Shown: one piece after another, positions 10,873 through 23,301 of the stretch
How the letters are laid out: each line of letters starts with the position of its first letter
How positions within the stretch are numbered: position 1 is the first letter of the stretch
DNA from: Physella acuta
Lineage: Eukaryota; Mollusca; Gastropoda; Physidae
DNA length: 64,000 nucleotides
Assembly: GCF_028476545.1 (NCBI RefSeq)
Contig: NW_026731880.1
Span: 379,501 to 443,500 of the forward strand
Direction: 5' to 3'
The notes under the pieces: generated by a model
The model's database searches: none
Told to the model about the DNA's origin: nothing
What the model saw: only the letters and a program-made list of their open reading frames with translations
Translations under genes and position numbers: made by a program

Positions 10873-13680
10873 ATGGCACAAACTCTCGTATGGCGCCCAT
10901 GGGATTTTCAACACACGGATACAAATCTCAGCCCTTTTGGTTCTGATGACGCCTCCCCCCTCCCAGAAAGCTGCGACATCTCGCCAATTGCTGGAAGTTG
11001 CAAGAACTCTTTAGATAGTAATAGCCAATCCTCGCCAACACAGACAACCTCTAGCTCATCGCCAGACTCTGGAAGCTGTGAAACCACATCTTTGACGAGA
11101 AGTGGCGAGAGTTCACCATCATCTAGCAGCGGTGTTCATTCATCCATGTCAGGATGTGAACACAACTCACCTGAATCTAGTTCCTACAACAAACATTACC
11201 AGGAACCACAAAGATTATCGTCTACAGCTTCAACTGCTGTACCAAGATCCTCACACTTGAATCAACTAGCTAATAATGAAACTGTATCCAGATATATTCA
11301 CTTCAATCAGATACCTGGTCATAACACATTACCAAGATTTCCTCTCTACAACCCATTTCCAGTTCCTGCCTCCACTTTTCAACATTTCCCATTACATTAC
11401 AGACCAGCTATTCTCCCACCAATTTGCCCAGCCACCACCAGACCAATCTACCAGCCACCAACCAACTTATATTCTAATGTCATGCCACCCCCTGCAGCTT
11501 TTATACCTGACTTAAGGAATCTTCATTTACTACAGTCTGTTGCTTGCAATGCTCAACCATTGTATCCCATAACAAGTTCTACTCCATCCAATCACATACC
11601 AAGTTCTACTCCATCCAATCACATGCCACAATATACCAGGTCTATACAGGTGTATGAGCCTTTAGATCTCACATCCATTGGTTTAGTCAAGAAAGAAATT
11701 AATGATTCTAACATTAATGAAGTCCAACATCAAATACCTGACCCATCAAATAATGGACATCAACAGTTTGACATTCATATCAACACATCGTATCACCAGG
11801 TGCTCAAGAAAGAAATTGCTGCAGACGAAGAAGCAACAATTTTATACGAGGGCAGGCCTCAAATTACGAAATCTGAGGACGATGAAGATGATTTTATAAT
11901 AGACGTGGTGACCTGCGACAACGAGGACCAGAAGATAATTGAGGATACACCTGACCAGAAGATAACGGATGATATACGTGAACAGAAGATTGTTAAGGAT
12001 ACAGCTGAGCAGAAGATAATTGAGGATATACCTGACCAGAAGATAAATGAACACAATGCTATCCGGCTGACCCCTGTATATGAAGTTCCTGTTGTTACCT
12101 ACGAGAAAAATACAAGACCTATTCCTGAAAAGATGACAGTTGAGCATGTTGCTACCAATGAGACACATGAAAGCCATGATGACAAGAATAAAGCTGATGA
12201 ATATGTTGACAAAACGATTATTGATGGTCATGTTGATCAAAAGGAAACTCAGTACCATACAGACAATATGGCCGTAATTATTCAAGCAAGAAAAAGAAAG
12301 GGAGAAGGTTCTGGAAACAAATGCTCAACTACAAAAAAAGCTAAGAAAGATAACTCAGCAAAAAGAGAGAAAGTGATGCCCTATGGTGACCATGAACTTC
12401 ATAAACTAAACATAAAATTTGATTCAACAAACAAGGAGAGATTTTGTGATGAAAAGGGAAATTACATTGTCAGTTGAATCTTTTCGCTTAATTATTGCTT
12501 AATTTTTTTTTGTGTTTTTCACTTTTTCATAACTGCAGCGTAATCCTCTTTTTTAAATATTCCAAATAAATTAAAATATTTTTGTGTTGTTTATTTTCAC
12601 CAGATTACAAAATTACCAGAAGATCAGGATTCAAAGCAGGAACTCAGAACTGCACTAAGTGATTTTTTTGCCAACAGTAATTTACCCAAAATACCTGAAC
12701 AACTGAAGGACAATCTTCAAAGTCTTTGTTACTTCCCTTACATGACCCATTTACTCAGTGTAGGTTTATTTTCTCTATACATTCATTTATCGAAAACCTA
12801 ACTTTTTAAAGAATTTAAATCGCCAAATTTAATTTCTCTATACAGTTATTTATTGAAAACTTAAGTTTTTAAAGAATTAAAATCGTCACGCTTAACATTT
12901 GAAAACATAAAATATAACATCAACTTGTCTCTCTACAGCTTCACCAAGACGGTGTAGACATCCAGACTTTGAAGTTTTCCTCCAACGGTTTTAGTTTCCA
13001 GAACCCACAGCTGGCAGCTCTTGGAGAGGAAAAGTTTAATCAGCTTTTGGACTCCATGTACCAGACTGATGGTAGGTTGTTGTAGACAATTTAATAATTA
13101 TTAAGAACAAATGTATTAACAGAATAAAATTATATTGTAAAATCGGAAATAAATGATATTGCCTTAGTAGATTTATTTTAATAACCGTTTACTTTCAGGT
13201 GAAGGTTTAATGCACTGCTGTGTACCAAGAGCTGTTGATGACGGTGCCTTGTGTGGTCACGTGACCAACGAACGCGGTAAAATGAGACGTCACTGCAAGG
13301 TCCACTTCCCCCATAAGAAATGGGTGTGTTGCTTCTGTAGAGCCCAGATGTTCGACACAACAGACATGGACAGACACACAGCCTTACATACAGGTAGGAA
13401 TGGGTTTCTTACAAATATATCAAAACAATTTTAGTGATCTTATATTATCAAATATTATAAATAATGCTAGTAGAAAATAGTTATTCAGATCTATAAGAAG
13501 TTGTTGATTTTTTTTTAAAACACAACGTAGAGAAACAAAATATTAATTCAATATATGGTTTATTTATTATTTTCTCTTGTCTCTGTTCCAGGTTTAAAGC
13601 CTTACACCTGTGCCCAGTGTGGCACACAATATGCCCAGAAGATTTCTCTCGTCTCACACGTCAGGAGACACCACAGTTAA
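10873..13680 (+). CDS. C2H2 zinc-finger protein, predicted 722 aa, five coding exons
   Basis: Coding exons by GT-AG reading: 10873-12468, 12604-12759, 12939-13071, 13199-13393, 13592-13680. Start ATG 10873 has A at -3 and G at +4; the frame is open upstream to 10825 but with no earlier ATG. Phases join cleanly to a stop at 13678-13680. Residues about 10-130 are Ser-rich, 180-270 Pro-rich, 352-396 hold five 9-residue repeats (DQKIIEDTP type), and 473-505 are Lys/Arg-rich like a nuclear localisation signal. Three fingers end the protein: C636-x10-C647-x12-H660-x3-H664 (atypical spacing), C672/C675/H688/H692, and C700/C703/H716/H720 after an HTGLKP linker. This suggests a nuclear DNA-binding regulator. 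I do not recognise the orthologue. The first coding donor is GTCAGT, weaker than the others; if unspliced, the frame stops at 12475-12477, giving a finger-less form. Confidence 0.85.
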
Positions 13681-13835
13681 AAGTTACAAGACACCACAGT
13701 TAAAGGTGACCACACAACACAGTTAAAGATGACCAGACACCGCAGTTAAAGGTGTCCAAACACCACAGTTAAAGGTGTCCAAACACCACAGTTAAAGGTG
13801 TTCAGACACTACAGTTAGAGGTGACCAGACACCTA
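13667..13835. repeat. 3' UTR tandem repeat
   Basis: Six or seven units of about 25 bp (ACACCACAGTTAAAGGTG-like) starting with the last codons and stop of the zinc-finger gene. They match the array after the duplicated exon at 4906-5097. Confidence 0.8.
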
Positions 13836-14096
13836 ATCTAATCGTGGAGAAATACCTGAGTCATTACAGAGTTCGATTAAAAAATATTGTGGTATAGTAA
13901 AAGCTGTTAAAATGTTAGAGAATTTTTGGCAGTGACATCTAATTAGCCTTTAACACGGTAATATAATTTTAAAGAACTTTAATTTTGGCTGTAATATATT
14001 TTTGATTTTTCTGAAGAAGTTACCAAATGGCTATTTGAATGAAACCCTATTTTTTATAAGTACGAATATTTTCTTATGTCACGTCTACACTTAGCA

Positions 14097-14102
14097 AATA
14101 AA
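14097..14102 (+). terminator. Candidate poly(A) signal of the zinc-finger gene
   Basis: AATAAA about 417 bases after the stop codon, the first on this strand after it that I noticed. From 14103 to about 15440 I see no gene. 15060-15220 is rich in CTAGATC-type palindromes. Confidence 0.45.
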
Positions 14103-15446
14103 AAGTTAATACATTTTTCGAGGTTTTGTCTTTATGATTAACACATTTCAAATGAATAGTTTACAATTTGGTGTGATTAAAATTATGGTTCCAATACTGA
14201 AATTTTAAAAAAATACCAATAATAATAACTGCAAAATATACAAACATTTTTAAAAAATAATTCAGTAAAAAACATTGAGTATATGTATAAACCGTTTGAA
14301 TTAAAGAACATTGTTTTAATATTGGAATTGAAACGAAATTCCTTAAGCGTTAAGTAATTATGTGAACTTGATATGATTCACTATCGTTTTCTATCAATAT
14401 ACAAGTAAAATGCGAGGGTCGAAAAAACATTGTTAAAATAACTCTTTCTTCATTGTTAAGCAATTGAAAACGACAGTTGAATTAATTTTTTTACTTGATA
14501 ATGTCTTTTTTGGCTGCTATTCAAAATAAATTAAAATAGATACCTGTCCTATAAAGATTATAACAACACAATTATTGTTTTATATGCAAAGTTGAAACAT
14601 TTAGTTAAATACTAGACTTACCCGTCATACCTTGGATGACTGTGGGTTTCGGGGGTCATCTATAAATGACATCACATCGGTGACTTATCATCACAAAATA
14701 ACCAGACCCCACATTCAAAAAGACGTTTTTTTTATTAAAAAAAAAAACCACCGATTTCGGCTGAGCATGGGTCTGACCACACTATCCCTTCATATACTGA
14801 CGTCACAGGTGACATTTTAAAAGTTATATTAATTTTAATGACACCGACTTCAAAATTTAGCCTTCATTCACCAAAGCAAATTTTAAAATGCTTTTCTGGC
14901 ATATCTAGCCCTTGCCACCTATAGCATGTTTATATAACGTGAAAACCCGCCATTTGCTCGTGGTAAACATGGCATAAAAATGGTCGGAAGTCATGCACCC
15001 GGTCCGGACGCCATTGTTGTTAGCAACCGACCACGTTTCCAAGTTAGCGAGTAATCCTACTATATCTTGATCTAGAACCTAGATCGATAAATCCCATGTA
15101 TTCTCGAATTAGATGTTCATTGAAGCTAAACAAAGATTTATAAAAATAATTAAGGCCTGAAATAGATTCTAGATCTAGAAATTACGTCTTGTGACCTAGA
15201 TCTATCTATATACTACTGAAACTCAAGTTTGTTTACATGTTTGAATATTTATTTGTTTATCTGATTGACTACTGTAGAGGATCTACGCTATATGCAGAAC
15301 TGTAAAATAGTATGTAGGTAGAGAACAATTTTTGTTTTCAGACAGACTGTTAATCACACATTTATTTAAAGACGTTAAAAGATTAAAAGTGTTAAAACTT
15401 TGATAACTTAAAAAACTTAAAACTTTGGAAAAATAATTTGAAAGGT

Positions 15447-15557
15447 TAAGGGTGGTGCAAATCGAAAGTTTGAGGGGGGTGGGTGCAAATCGAAATCTTG
15501 TCGGGGGGTGCAAATCGAAAAGTTTGTCCCCAGGCGCCGGATAGGTTCACTACGCCT
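15447..15557. mobile_element. G/C-run hAT-like MITE, partial
   Basis: Three CAAATCGAAAGTTTGAGG-type modules with G-runs, ending CACTACGCCTTTG. The left end is missing. Confidence 0.6.
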
Positions 15558-15894
15558 TTGCTTGTGGTTATTAAATAAGGGTTCATCCATTTATGACGTC
15601 CACATTTTTTATTTTATTTTTAGTAACCCCTCCCCCCCCACGTCCACACACGTCCACTTTCGACTTACATCATTTAAGAGGGAGGTAGCTGTTTAATACT
15701 AATTTACTAAAGCAAATGTGGTAGAAACGATAATTTTACCGAATAAAGAAACATTAAAATTTCCATAGCAAGTAGCAGCAACTGTAATGACCACACGTCA
15801 TAATGAGATCTGACGACTATTTGACAATTGTATGCACGGGGCTTATGGCCTGGAATACATTTATACGTTAAACATAGTATATTATAAACATTGT

Positions 15895-16390
15895 ACTTTA
15901 TAAACATTAATACTAGGAAACGGAGAGGAAAGATAAAGCACGACACCCAAATTATAGTGACAGACAAACTCAAACTGTACGGCTTCATATGGACGAGACT
16001 GACGGACACAATTACTCAGAAGATGGACATGTTTACATATTGCATTAGAACCATTAGGGCAGCGCTAATTAACAGATAACTATTACCAAAACATATCTTT
16101 ACAGTAACAGCACAAGAGCATCCCACTGTATAAAGCATGTAAATAAACCCATTTGATATTTCATTTTTAAAAAACACCATTAGCAACATCAACAACCAAA
16201 CCCTAATACAAAAATAAAATAATTAAAGATATAGGTCTACATGTCATTAGAACACGCATTAACACTTTAAGAAATGAACACATTGGTATAATTAGACTAG
16301 AGCCACACTACTACCCATTAGCACAATACTACACAAGACACATAATTAACACGATATTAAAGCAAACAAGCAACACACCATATTAAAGAG
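15895..16390 (+). mobile_element. L1/Tx1-like LINE fragment
   Basis: Translation near 15955-16075 reads TDKLKLYGFIWTRLTDTITQ, then IRTIRAALINR and a stop. The downstream part to about 16390 matches the minus-strand copy at 41655-42480 as its reverse complement. It lies in the post-palm part of ORF2 and is decayed by stops. Confidence 0.7.
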
Positions 16391-16950
16391 AGATAGACTT
16401 TTGCCAGTTTTTTACAGTTGATTTGTATTTCTTTTAAAGCTGTTTTTAGATTAAAACATTATTCACTTATCATCTCAACTCGCATATTGCCAAAGAACGA
16501 CAACATCGTGTCCAGTCTCGAAACCTTTTTGTTAACACGTTTTCTTAATTATCCTTCTTTAGATTATCAGGCAAAGGGATACACACGTGAAAATACAGCG
16601 TAAATCAATTACGTTATATTTACATCCCCAGGTAAAATGTAAAGCATTATATATCAACACGCTTGGATATTACTCGATCACAATATCTAATCCCACATGT
16701 ATTTTTTTTTTTAATGTATGCATTTGATAATTTGCCTGTACACATTATTTTGAATTTTGCTTAGCAAGCAACTTAGGTTAATATTAAAGTAGTATTTAAA
16801 AAACGAATACAAAATAACCATACAAAAATTATATGTACTAATAATTTGGCGTGATAAGATGAAAATAAAAGATAAAATAACAGATTGCTTCCAAAACACA
16901 TTACATTACAATCAGTAATTAAAAATGGTATATATATATATATATATATT

Positions 16951-17031
16951 TAGACCTTTATATCCCACAATTGCTCAATCGAAAGTCACGAGTTGGGATC
17001 CCATAGCTAAGACCTCCGTACAGAACCCATA
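16951..17031 (-). mobile_element. U2-headed SINE, 3' part
   Basis: Reverse complement reads GGTTCTGTACGGAGGTCTTA, then GATCCCAACTCGTGACTTTC, then GAGCAATTGTGGGATATAAA. It shares these parts with copies at 20507, 39478 and 40943. The U2-like head is not present in this copy. A (TA) run of about 24 bases (16928-16951) abuts it. Confidence 0.55.
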
Positions 17032-17039
17032 TCATACAG

Positions 17040-17297
17040 CAGTGGCGTAGCGAGGTCGGGTGTCACCCGGTGCGGCACTTAATGGTGTCACCCCCCCCCC
17101 CAGAGGCATAGAGACCCTTCCCAGGGACAAACTTTCAAGTTTTCGATTTGCACCCCCGCCCTCAAACTTTCGATTTGCGCCCCCCTCGAGTTTTTCTCTA
17201 TATATTTTGCTATTTTTTGCCTTGGTGTCAGCCCCCTAAATGGTGTCACCCGGTGCGCTCCGCACCCCCCGCCCCCCCCCCCCTCGCTACGCCCCTG
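17040..17297. mobile_element. G/C-run hAT-like MITE with target duplication
   Basis: Ends CAGTGGCGTAGCGAGG and CTCGCTACGCCCCTG. Flanks TCATACAG (17032-17039) and GCATACAG (17298-17305) match at 7 of 8. Same nested inner module (CAGAGGCATAGAGACC) as the copy at 5098. 17300-18100 holds no gene that I can support. Confidence 0.75.
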
Positions 17298-18104
17298 GCA
17301 TACAGTACGCTTTAATTGTAGTCAAAATGTCGGGAAGAGAATCGGTGCATTCAGTCACTCGACTACTCCGACCATTGATGTGTCTGCTTTAAATGCCAGT
17401 TGTAATAACTTGATTAATGATTGTGTCAACATAATACCTGCCATATAGAACTCACACGAAGCTTTATATTGACCTACATGTGACACATTTTATTATTAAC
17501 TAATTTTATTGTGTTCATATGATTAAATACAATGTCGCTTGTATTTTTGTTTGTTTGAATATTGCAGATATTTTTCTAGCTTAGAAATTTTGCAAGGGAA
17601 ATAATTACCTTATTAATATACATAATTAGTTTGATAAAGCAAAATCAAATAACAAAATGAAATACCGTTTTATGTGACAAAACATATCAATATACAAAAT
17701 AGAATATTTTGAATAGTGATAAACACATAGAAGTGTTTTAGTGTAATGTCTTAAAAATTCAATGTAATTACAAAACTACATACATTATTATTACGTGTTA
17801 CACTTTTGCAAGACAACCGAAGATTTTTGTTGTAGCAATATTCTCTCTTCAGTTTATCTTTTGATTGAATTTTCTAAAGGTTTTCACAGTAAGATTAGAT
17901 TTAGTCGTCAGCGTTTATGTAAATTACGTTGGCATCCAGTTAGAGAGCATAGAAAATGTAATACCAGGGGTTGTTGTGTTTTTCTTTTTAGGTGATTTTC
18001 CAGGCCTTTTTTTCTTCTATAAAGTAACTACATTGGTGTGCCTTGATGTTTGGGTGTTTGTGCGTGTGCGTTTTGTGTTAGATAACCTTGCTGTTTGGTC
18101 CATG

Positions 18105-18200
18105 AGGCGTCGCGAGGGGGGGGGGGGGGGGGTGAGGTGCGGACCGCACCAGGTGACACCATTTGAAGATGGGGGGGGGGGGTGACACCAAGGTAAAAAA
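18105..18200. mobile_element. G/C-run hAT-like MITE, partial
   Basis: GAGGCGTCGCGAGG with a G-run, then GTGCGGACCGCACCAGGTGA and another G-run followed by GGTGACACCAAGG. These are the outer-arm sequences of the MITE in opposite orientation; the far end is missing. Confidence 0.55.
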
Positions 18201-18279
18201 CTGCAAAACTTACAGAAGAATAGTGCTTGATCTTCATTAAAGTTCAATTGTCTCCTAAGTATAAATTGACGATCCCGAC

Positions 18280-18575
18280 CAGTGGCGTAGCCAGGATCGT
18301 CTCAAGGGGGGGGGGGGGGGGGGGTCCAATTTTACCCGGGGACAAACTTTCGATTTGCACCCCCCCCCCCCCCCCCCCCCCCCTCAAACTTTCGATTTCC
18401 ACCCCCCCCCCCCCCCTCAAACTTTCGATTTGCACCCCCCCCCCCCTCAATCTTTCGATTTGCAACCCCTCTCAAACTTTCGATTTGCACCCCCCCCTTA
18501 TACTTTTTATATATACCGAGGGGTCTATGGGGGGGGGGGTTATGACCCCCCCTAACCCCCCTGCCTACGCCACTG
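18280..18575. mobile_element. G/C-run hAT-like MITE, complete
   Basis: Ends CAGTGGCGTAGCCAGG and CTGCCTACGCCACTG, flanked by an exact 8-bp duplication ATCCCGAC (18272-18279 and 18576-18583). Inside are five AAACTTTCGATTTGCACC modules separated by C-runs of up to about 23. This is the best-bounded copy of the family here. Confidence 0.85.
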
Positions 18576-19673
18576 ATCCCGACAAGTGGCAAAGGTCTGT
18601 GTGTGTGCGGGGGGGGGGATTGTGATATTATTACATAAGCTTGCTAACAGGAGATATGCACAATGGACAATAGAAAAAATTTAACCTGAGTACCCCAAAA
18701 TATGGAAGATGATTGTGAATTCATTACTATTGGGCTAAAAATATAATATTTGATGAAAGGTGGAAAGCCTACGAAGGGGTTAATTTTTCAAGATGACCGC
18801 CGTTGTCCTAGTTACCAGGATTGTTTCACCGCCTTTTTATAGTGAAAATGCGTATGCAGATGTAGGCCTACCTTTAAAAAGCTGTAAAGAAATAATTGTT
18901 TTATAATTCGCATTTTTTTTTACCGGCGCCTACCCACAATGATTAAAATATTTTTAAAAAAATGATAACATTAATTGGTATTAAGAGACGCTTAAGCAAA
19001 TTTACATAATCTAACTAGATCTACAAAACACAGACACAGCGTGTGAAGCCACTGACATTGTAATGACAGTAGAATATTAAGGACATGGATTGTTTTTGTT
19101 TGGAGAGTAAAAGCTGTATCGTCTGCGAAGACTAAAATTGTTTTGTTCGATAAGTTTGGTATGTATATTGCTCTGATGTATGTATTGTACCTAATGCTTT
19201 ATAAGATGAGTTATAATGCGACTGCAAGTATGTAAAGGGATGTGAGGTGGTGGGGGGGGGGGCATTGTCTAATTAATTTTAGGATCTATCAGTAGGTGGG
19301 TGTGTGGTTTGTAAAATATAATCTTTATCCAAATTGTTTTGTTTAATAATTGTGTGAAGATATGTGTGCGCTACTCGGTGGAAATTTTTCTCCTGCTCTA
19401 AGATGAGTATGCATGCTGGGGTGTTTTTATCGTGTGTACACTGAATAATATCTCTGATTAGGTAATTGTGTGTGTTCCTCCCTGTGATATTGCATTGTTG
19501 GTCAACATGAATTAACTGTATAATTGTATAGTAGGATGTTAAAAATATAAGTAAGTCTATAAATGTGGGTTAAATTAGGGTCAGTCTGGGATTTCCGGAG
19601 AAATGTTATAACAGATGTGTTAACATTTTTATCGCACCGTTCAAACAGGAAAAAATTTCAATGATGGCTACAC

Positions 19674-19881
19674 CAGGGGTCGGCAACATTTTGAAGCGGA
19701 AGAGCCAAAAGTTACAATTTTCAAAATTTCCTTGGTTTTAAAGAGCCACAAACATTTTTTTTATTTCAAATATTTTATTTTTTTATTAAGATTATTAGTA
19801 TTTGTGCAAGGAGCTGGAGAGCCGCATTTTGATATCAAAAGAGCCGCATGCGGCTCGCGAGCCGCAGGTTGCCGACCCCTG
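19674..19881. mobile_element. Non-autonomous hAT element (208 bp)
   Basis: Inverted ends CAGGGGTCGGCAACATTTTG and GGTTGCCGACCCCTG, with 8-bp duplication GGCTACAC (19666-19673 and 19882-19889). The paralogous block at 24265 has the unoccupied site, GGCTACACGAATAGGG. Near-identical to 47644-47852. Confidence 0.9.
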
Positions 19882-20506
19882 GGCTACACGAATAGGGTTC
19901 TATCAGTTGTGAAGTTTTTAAAATTAATCTACACGCAGAGGTGGACAATTACATCAATCAATTAGACTTCATGAAATGTCTTTTAAATGTGTAACACATA
20001 TCGCAACTGTGTTTAAACCATAATGGCATAGCCTTTTTATATAGAAATCAAGGACACATATTAAGGTTTTTATCACTTTTCAATCAAAAATATAATATGT
20101 TAAAGATTGTATGTTTTTAGAAACAAAACATTGCGTCCCTTTTATTTGGATTATTCCCAATTCCTTAAATATACTTAATTTGTCAATTAAACAACAAATT
20201 ATTTCCCTTCAAACTTTCAAAATATGAATTAATTTTTTTTGTGAACTAAAATAACAACATGTAAACTGCAGTAAAACTAATCTAGTATACACATTTAAAA
20301 TGAGCTAAAATAGAAAACATCTAACCATGTAAAATATGCATCTGCTACTTTGGGAGCGGGTCGGATGTAGCTCAATATAAAGTTGTGTGCGATTCAATAT
20401 GGAAGACCATATGTTGATACAATCCTCAATCAAGTTATTGAAACTGTCATGTAAAGCATTCATCACACGTGTCTGAGAAGTCGAGTGATTGATTGACCCA
20501 TTTAAA

Positions 20507-20650
20507 TTCTCGGCCTTTTGGCTAAGATCAACGTGGTCTATATCACACGGGTTCTGTACGGAGGTCTTAGCTGTGGCCGCAGCGTTTCCTAATGTTAGTC
20601 AGGTACCCATCTGAGGTGGGTAGACATAAGGACGTCCTACATATATGACA
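20507..20650 (+). mobile_element. U2 snRNA-headed SINE, copy 1
   Basis: Positions 20507-20531 match the 5' region of U2 snRNA over 25 bases (TTCTCGGCCTTTTGGCTAAG and the next five). The following sequence is not U2. It runs GGTTCTGTACGGAGGTCTTA, GTGGCCGCAGC, GTCAGGTACCCATCTGAGG and AAGGACGTCCTAC. It is therefore a chimeric repeat rather than a U2 gene. Copies at 24934 and 40943. Confidence 0.75.
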
Positions 20651-21699
20651 TAATGTTTGGTTAACTTAATTGTCAATTCTGCTACATTGAAACACATAGG
20701 TGGTCAACTCGCTAGTTGTTTGGAAAATATACATTGATGCTATTATTGTGTTTCATATAAACAATAAACCTCGGTAGTTAAATTGTTTTTTCATACATTA
20801 GTGTACATGTTTCTTGCACAGATTCTTTCAAACGTATTAAAACAACAAATATATTCGAAAAAAAAAACATGCTGAATACTAAAAGTACAGCACTGTAAAC
20901 GATAGGCCCATGTTTGAGATTTTAAAAATAAAATAAGACAACAGACACAAGACATAGGCAGGACAGAAGTAAACACATGTCTGTAGACAACTATAAATAA
21001 AACAACACACGCATGGCTTAGGTGGCAAACTAAAAAAAAACTATTTTATTTTCTATCGATTAAGCTAATCAGAGATATTTTAATTGTATTTTAACAAATG
21101 TTTCTAACGGTACATTTAACTAATCTTTCTATCGCCCTAATTTTATTGCATATAGCCTATTTTGTCGATGGTCGATGTTATGATAATACGTTATGGAACA
21201 ATATGTTAAATACGACTAAGACTGGATTAACATAGTCAATGATTAATTTAATTGGTGAACAACTCGGATGTACGGAGTGAGTTTTACCAGCAACACGGTG
21301 CAACTGCTTAGATCAACGTGATCCTTAAATTTGTACTTTGAAAATCTTAACAATTTTTTTTGCGGTAGTAAAAATAAAAAATCTGCTTCTTTCGTTTGAA
21401 GCTGCAAAGCTAGACATATCATTGTTCTAAATGACCTCGGTCGAATAGATTTGCATAATGCATATTTTAGGAATACAGTAACATTCGAATTGAAAGAAAG
21501 AAAAAAAAAACAGTTTTTAATACGTTAAAACAAATGTTGATTAAAAATGTCTATGAAATAAAAGTAGTACAGCTATCAAATTTTAACTGATTCAATTAAT
21601 CGATATAAGGAAAAAGGAACAAAAATATACGATTTTTTTTAAACATCACGTACAGGAGAGCTAAGTATAAATGTCTTTCACTGTTTGTCTTTTTGTTCA

Positions 21700-22850
21700 G
21701 TCTAATAACTTGGTTATTGCAATGCATGCCAGGAACCCATCGAGTTTAGGAGATCCGAACACAGTCAAACACAGTCCACACAGCATAGAAAACTTCCAAC
21801 CATCATCATTTTCCCTTGTTCAGGAAATGATATGTTCTATTTATTATTGAGAATGCACCGTTATAAAAAAAATGGGTGCTCATAGGTAAATATTTTATTT
21901 CGATTGAGATTTTTAAACGGGCGTTTTAAAATTACTTCCCATATTCTTTTCCCAAAAAAATCAAGGGAGACAACACAGAAGCACAAAACATTTATTAATA
22001 GCTAAAAAACCCAGATTTAAAAAAATACATGTTAATACATTTTTTAGCAGTAATTTAAGATATTATTAAATGATTAAATATAGTTAGTTGATATTTAATG
22101 TTGAATTAACAATATTTATATAATTAGAAAACGAAAACCTTGAATTTTTTAAATTGATTTCAAAAACATTCAAATCATTCAGGTTAATTAATAGTCATGC
22201 GCAGTTTCGTAGCTTAGGCTATATTATTTGATTTTTTTTGTAATGACAAGCAAATCTGTATGTAATGTGCCTAAATATGTATCTAATGTGCATACATCTG
22301 CTTTAAAATACTATGAGCTAAATGATTAATCTGAGGCTGTTAATTTCTGACATAAGCAAGTGCTAATCAAAAGATATTTTTTATTACGTAAGTCAAGCTA
22401 CTTGTACAGATGGGGGGGGGGCTGTTATTATCTATGGCCACTACCTGTTGCGTGATGCAAATATTGACCCGTGCTTAAACTCGACAATACGATTAAAAAG
22501 ACTCAGCTGTTTACTCGACTACACAATGTTTCAATTTAATGCCACATCGAATCATAGTAAACACAATCCACGATAATAACAGTTTAAGATATATGAAACA
22601 TATAACACGTCCAACACACGATATACCTAACTCATGACATGTCTAAATCCGGATGTTCAAACTTACACTATACAAAACTCAAGATTTAACAACCTCAGAA
22701 TATGTCCAACTCATGATATACCCACCAATGGTAGCCACTAGGACTGAAGCCCCTATAATCCCTTCCATTCTCCCACAATACCTCTCCTTGTTTATGTTAT
22801 ATGTTTTATATGTTTTCTAAGCTTTAAACTAATAATGCTTTATCGATCAC
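21700..22850. repeat. Dispersed block Y, copy 2
   Basis: Resembles 600-1500 and, over its right half (22390-22850), 49840-50340 very closely. It leads directly into a 31-bp minisatellite, as the 50-kb copy does. 21000-21700 is AT-rich with no recognisable gene. Confidence 0.7.
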
Positions 22851-22899
22851 TTAGATTCACTTACTCGATACACTCTTAAAATCAAATTTAAATGGAGAT

Positions 22900-23185
22900 C
22901 TACAGCCAGTAGTGAGGGTGGGGAAAAGCAGTACCACCAATTGTGAGAATGGGGGGGGGGGGGGGTAAATGGAGATCTACCGCCAGTAGTGAGGGTGGGG
23001 GAAAGCAGTACCACCAATTGTGAGAGTGGGGAAAAGCAGTACCACCAATTGTGAGAGTGGGGAAAAGCAGTACCACCAATTGTGAGTGTGGGGAAAAGCA
23101 GTACCATCAATTGTGAGAGTGGGGAAAAGCAGTACCACCAATTGTGAGAGTGGGGAAAAGCAGTACCACCAATTGTGAGAGTGGC
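22900..23185. repeat. Minisatellite, 31-bp unit
   Basis: About nine units built on GGGGAAAAGCAGTACCACCA followed by ATTGTGAGAGT, with a G-run inside. The same unit makes the array at 50535-50740. The minus-strand frames of repeated NWWYCFSP/LVVLLFP residues are repeat by-products. Confidence 0.9.
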
Positions 23186-23301
23186 GGGGGATTAAGATGA
23201 TGAGAAGATCCAACACACAGTCCAAGTCAAAATAGAATGTTCTTTATTAAAATGTACACAATCAACTTCCTACCTATCTAACTAACCTATAGTATACACT
23301 A

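Larger units (their letters stand above)
19320..20760. repeat. Dispersed block Z, copy 1
   Basis: Long repeat block related to 24000-25200, 43930-44735 and 53670-54150. Shared landmarks: 'GATATTGCATTGTTGGTCAA', 'GGGTCAGTCTGGGATTTC', 'CTACACGAATAGGG' and, near 20345 and 24775, 'GCTACTTTGGGAGCGGGTC'. No coding capacity. A hAT MITE and a U2-headed repeat sit inside it. 20760-21000 also resembles 55540-55800. Confidence 0.7.

Noticed and set aside
11842-12285. Minus-strand frame of 147 codons
   Set aside because: Shadow of the repeat-bearing part of the zinc-finger exon.
18017-18625. Pro- or Gly-rich open frames on both strands (also 5140-5458 and 36466-37190)
   Set aside because: They are C-run or G-run tracts of MITEs.
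20507-20650. A functional U2 snRNA gene
   Set aside because: Only the first part matches; the Sm site and later stems of U2 are absent and the same body recurs in other copies.
22847-23225. Minus-strand frames with repeated Trp/Tyr/Phe and Leu/Val residues (also 50470-50847 and 60680-60964)
   Set aside because: Frame-shifting reads of minisatellites whose unit length is not tied to codons; no start context or conservation.
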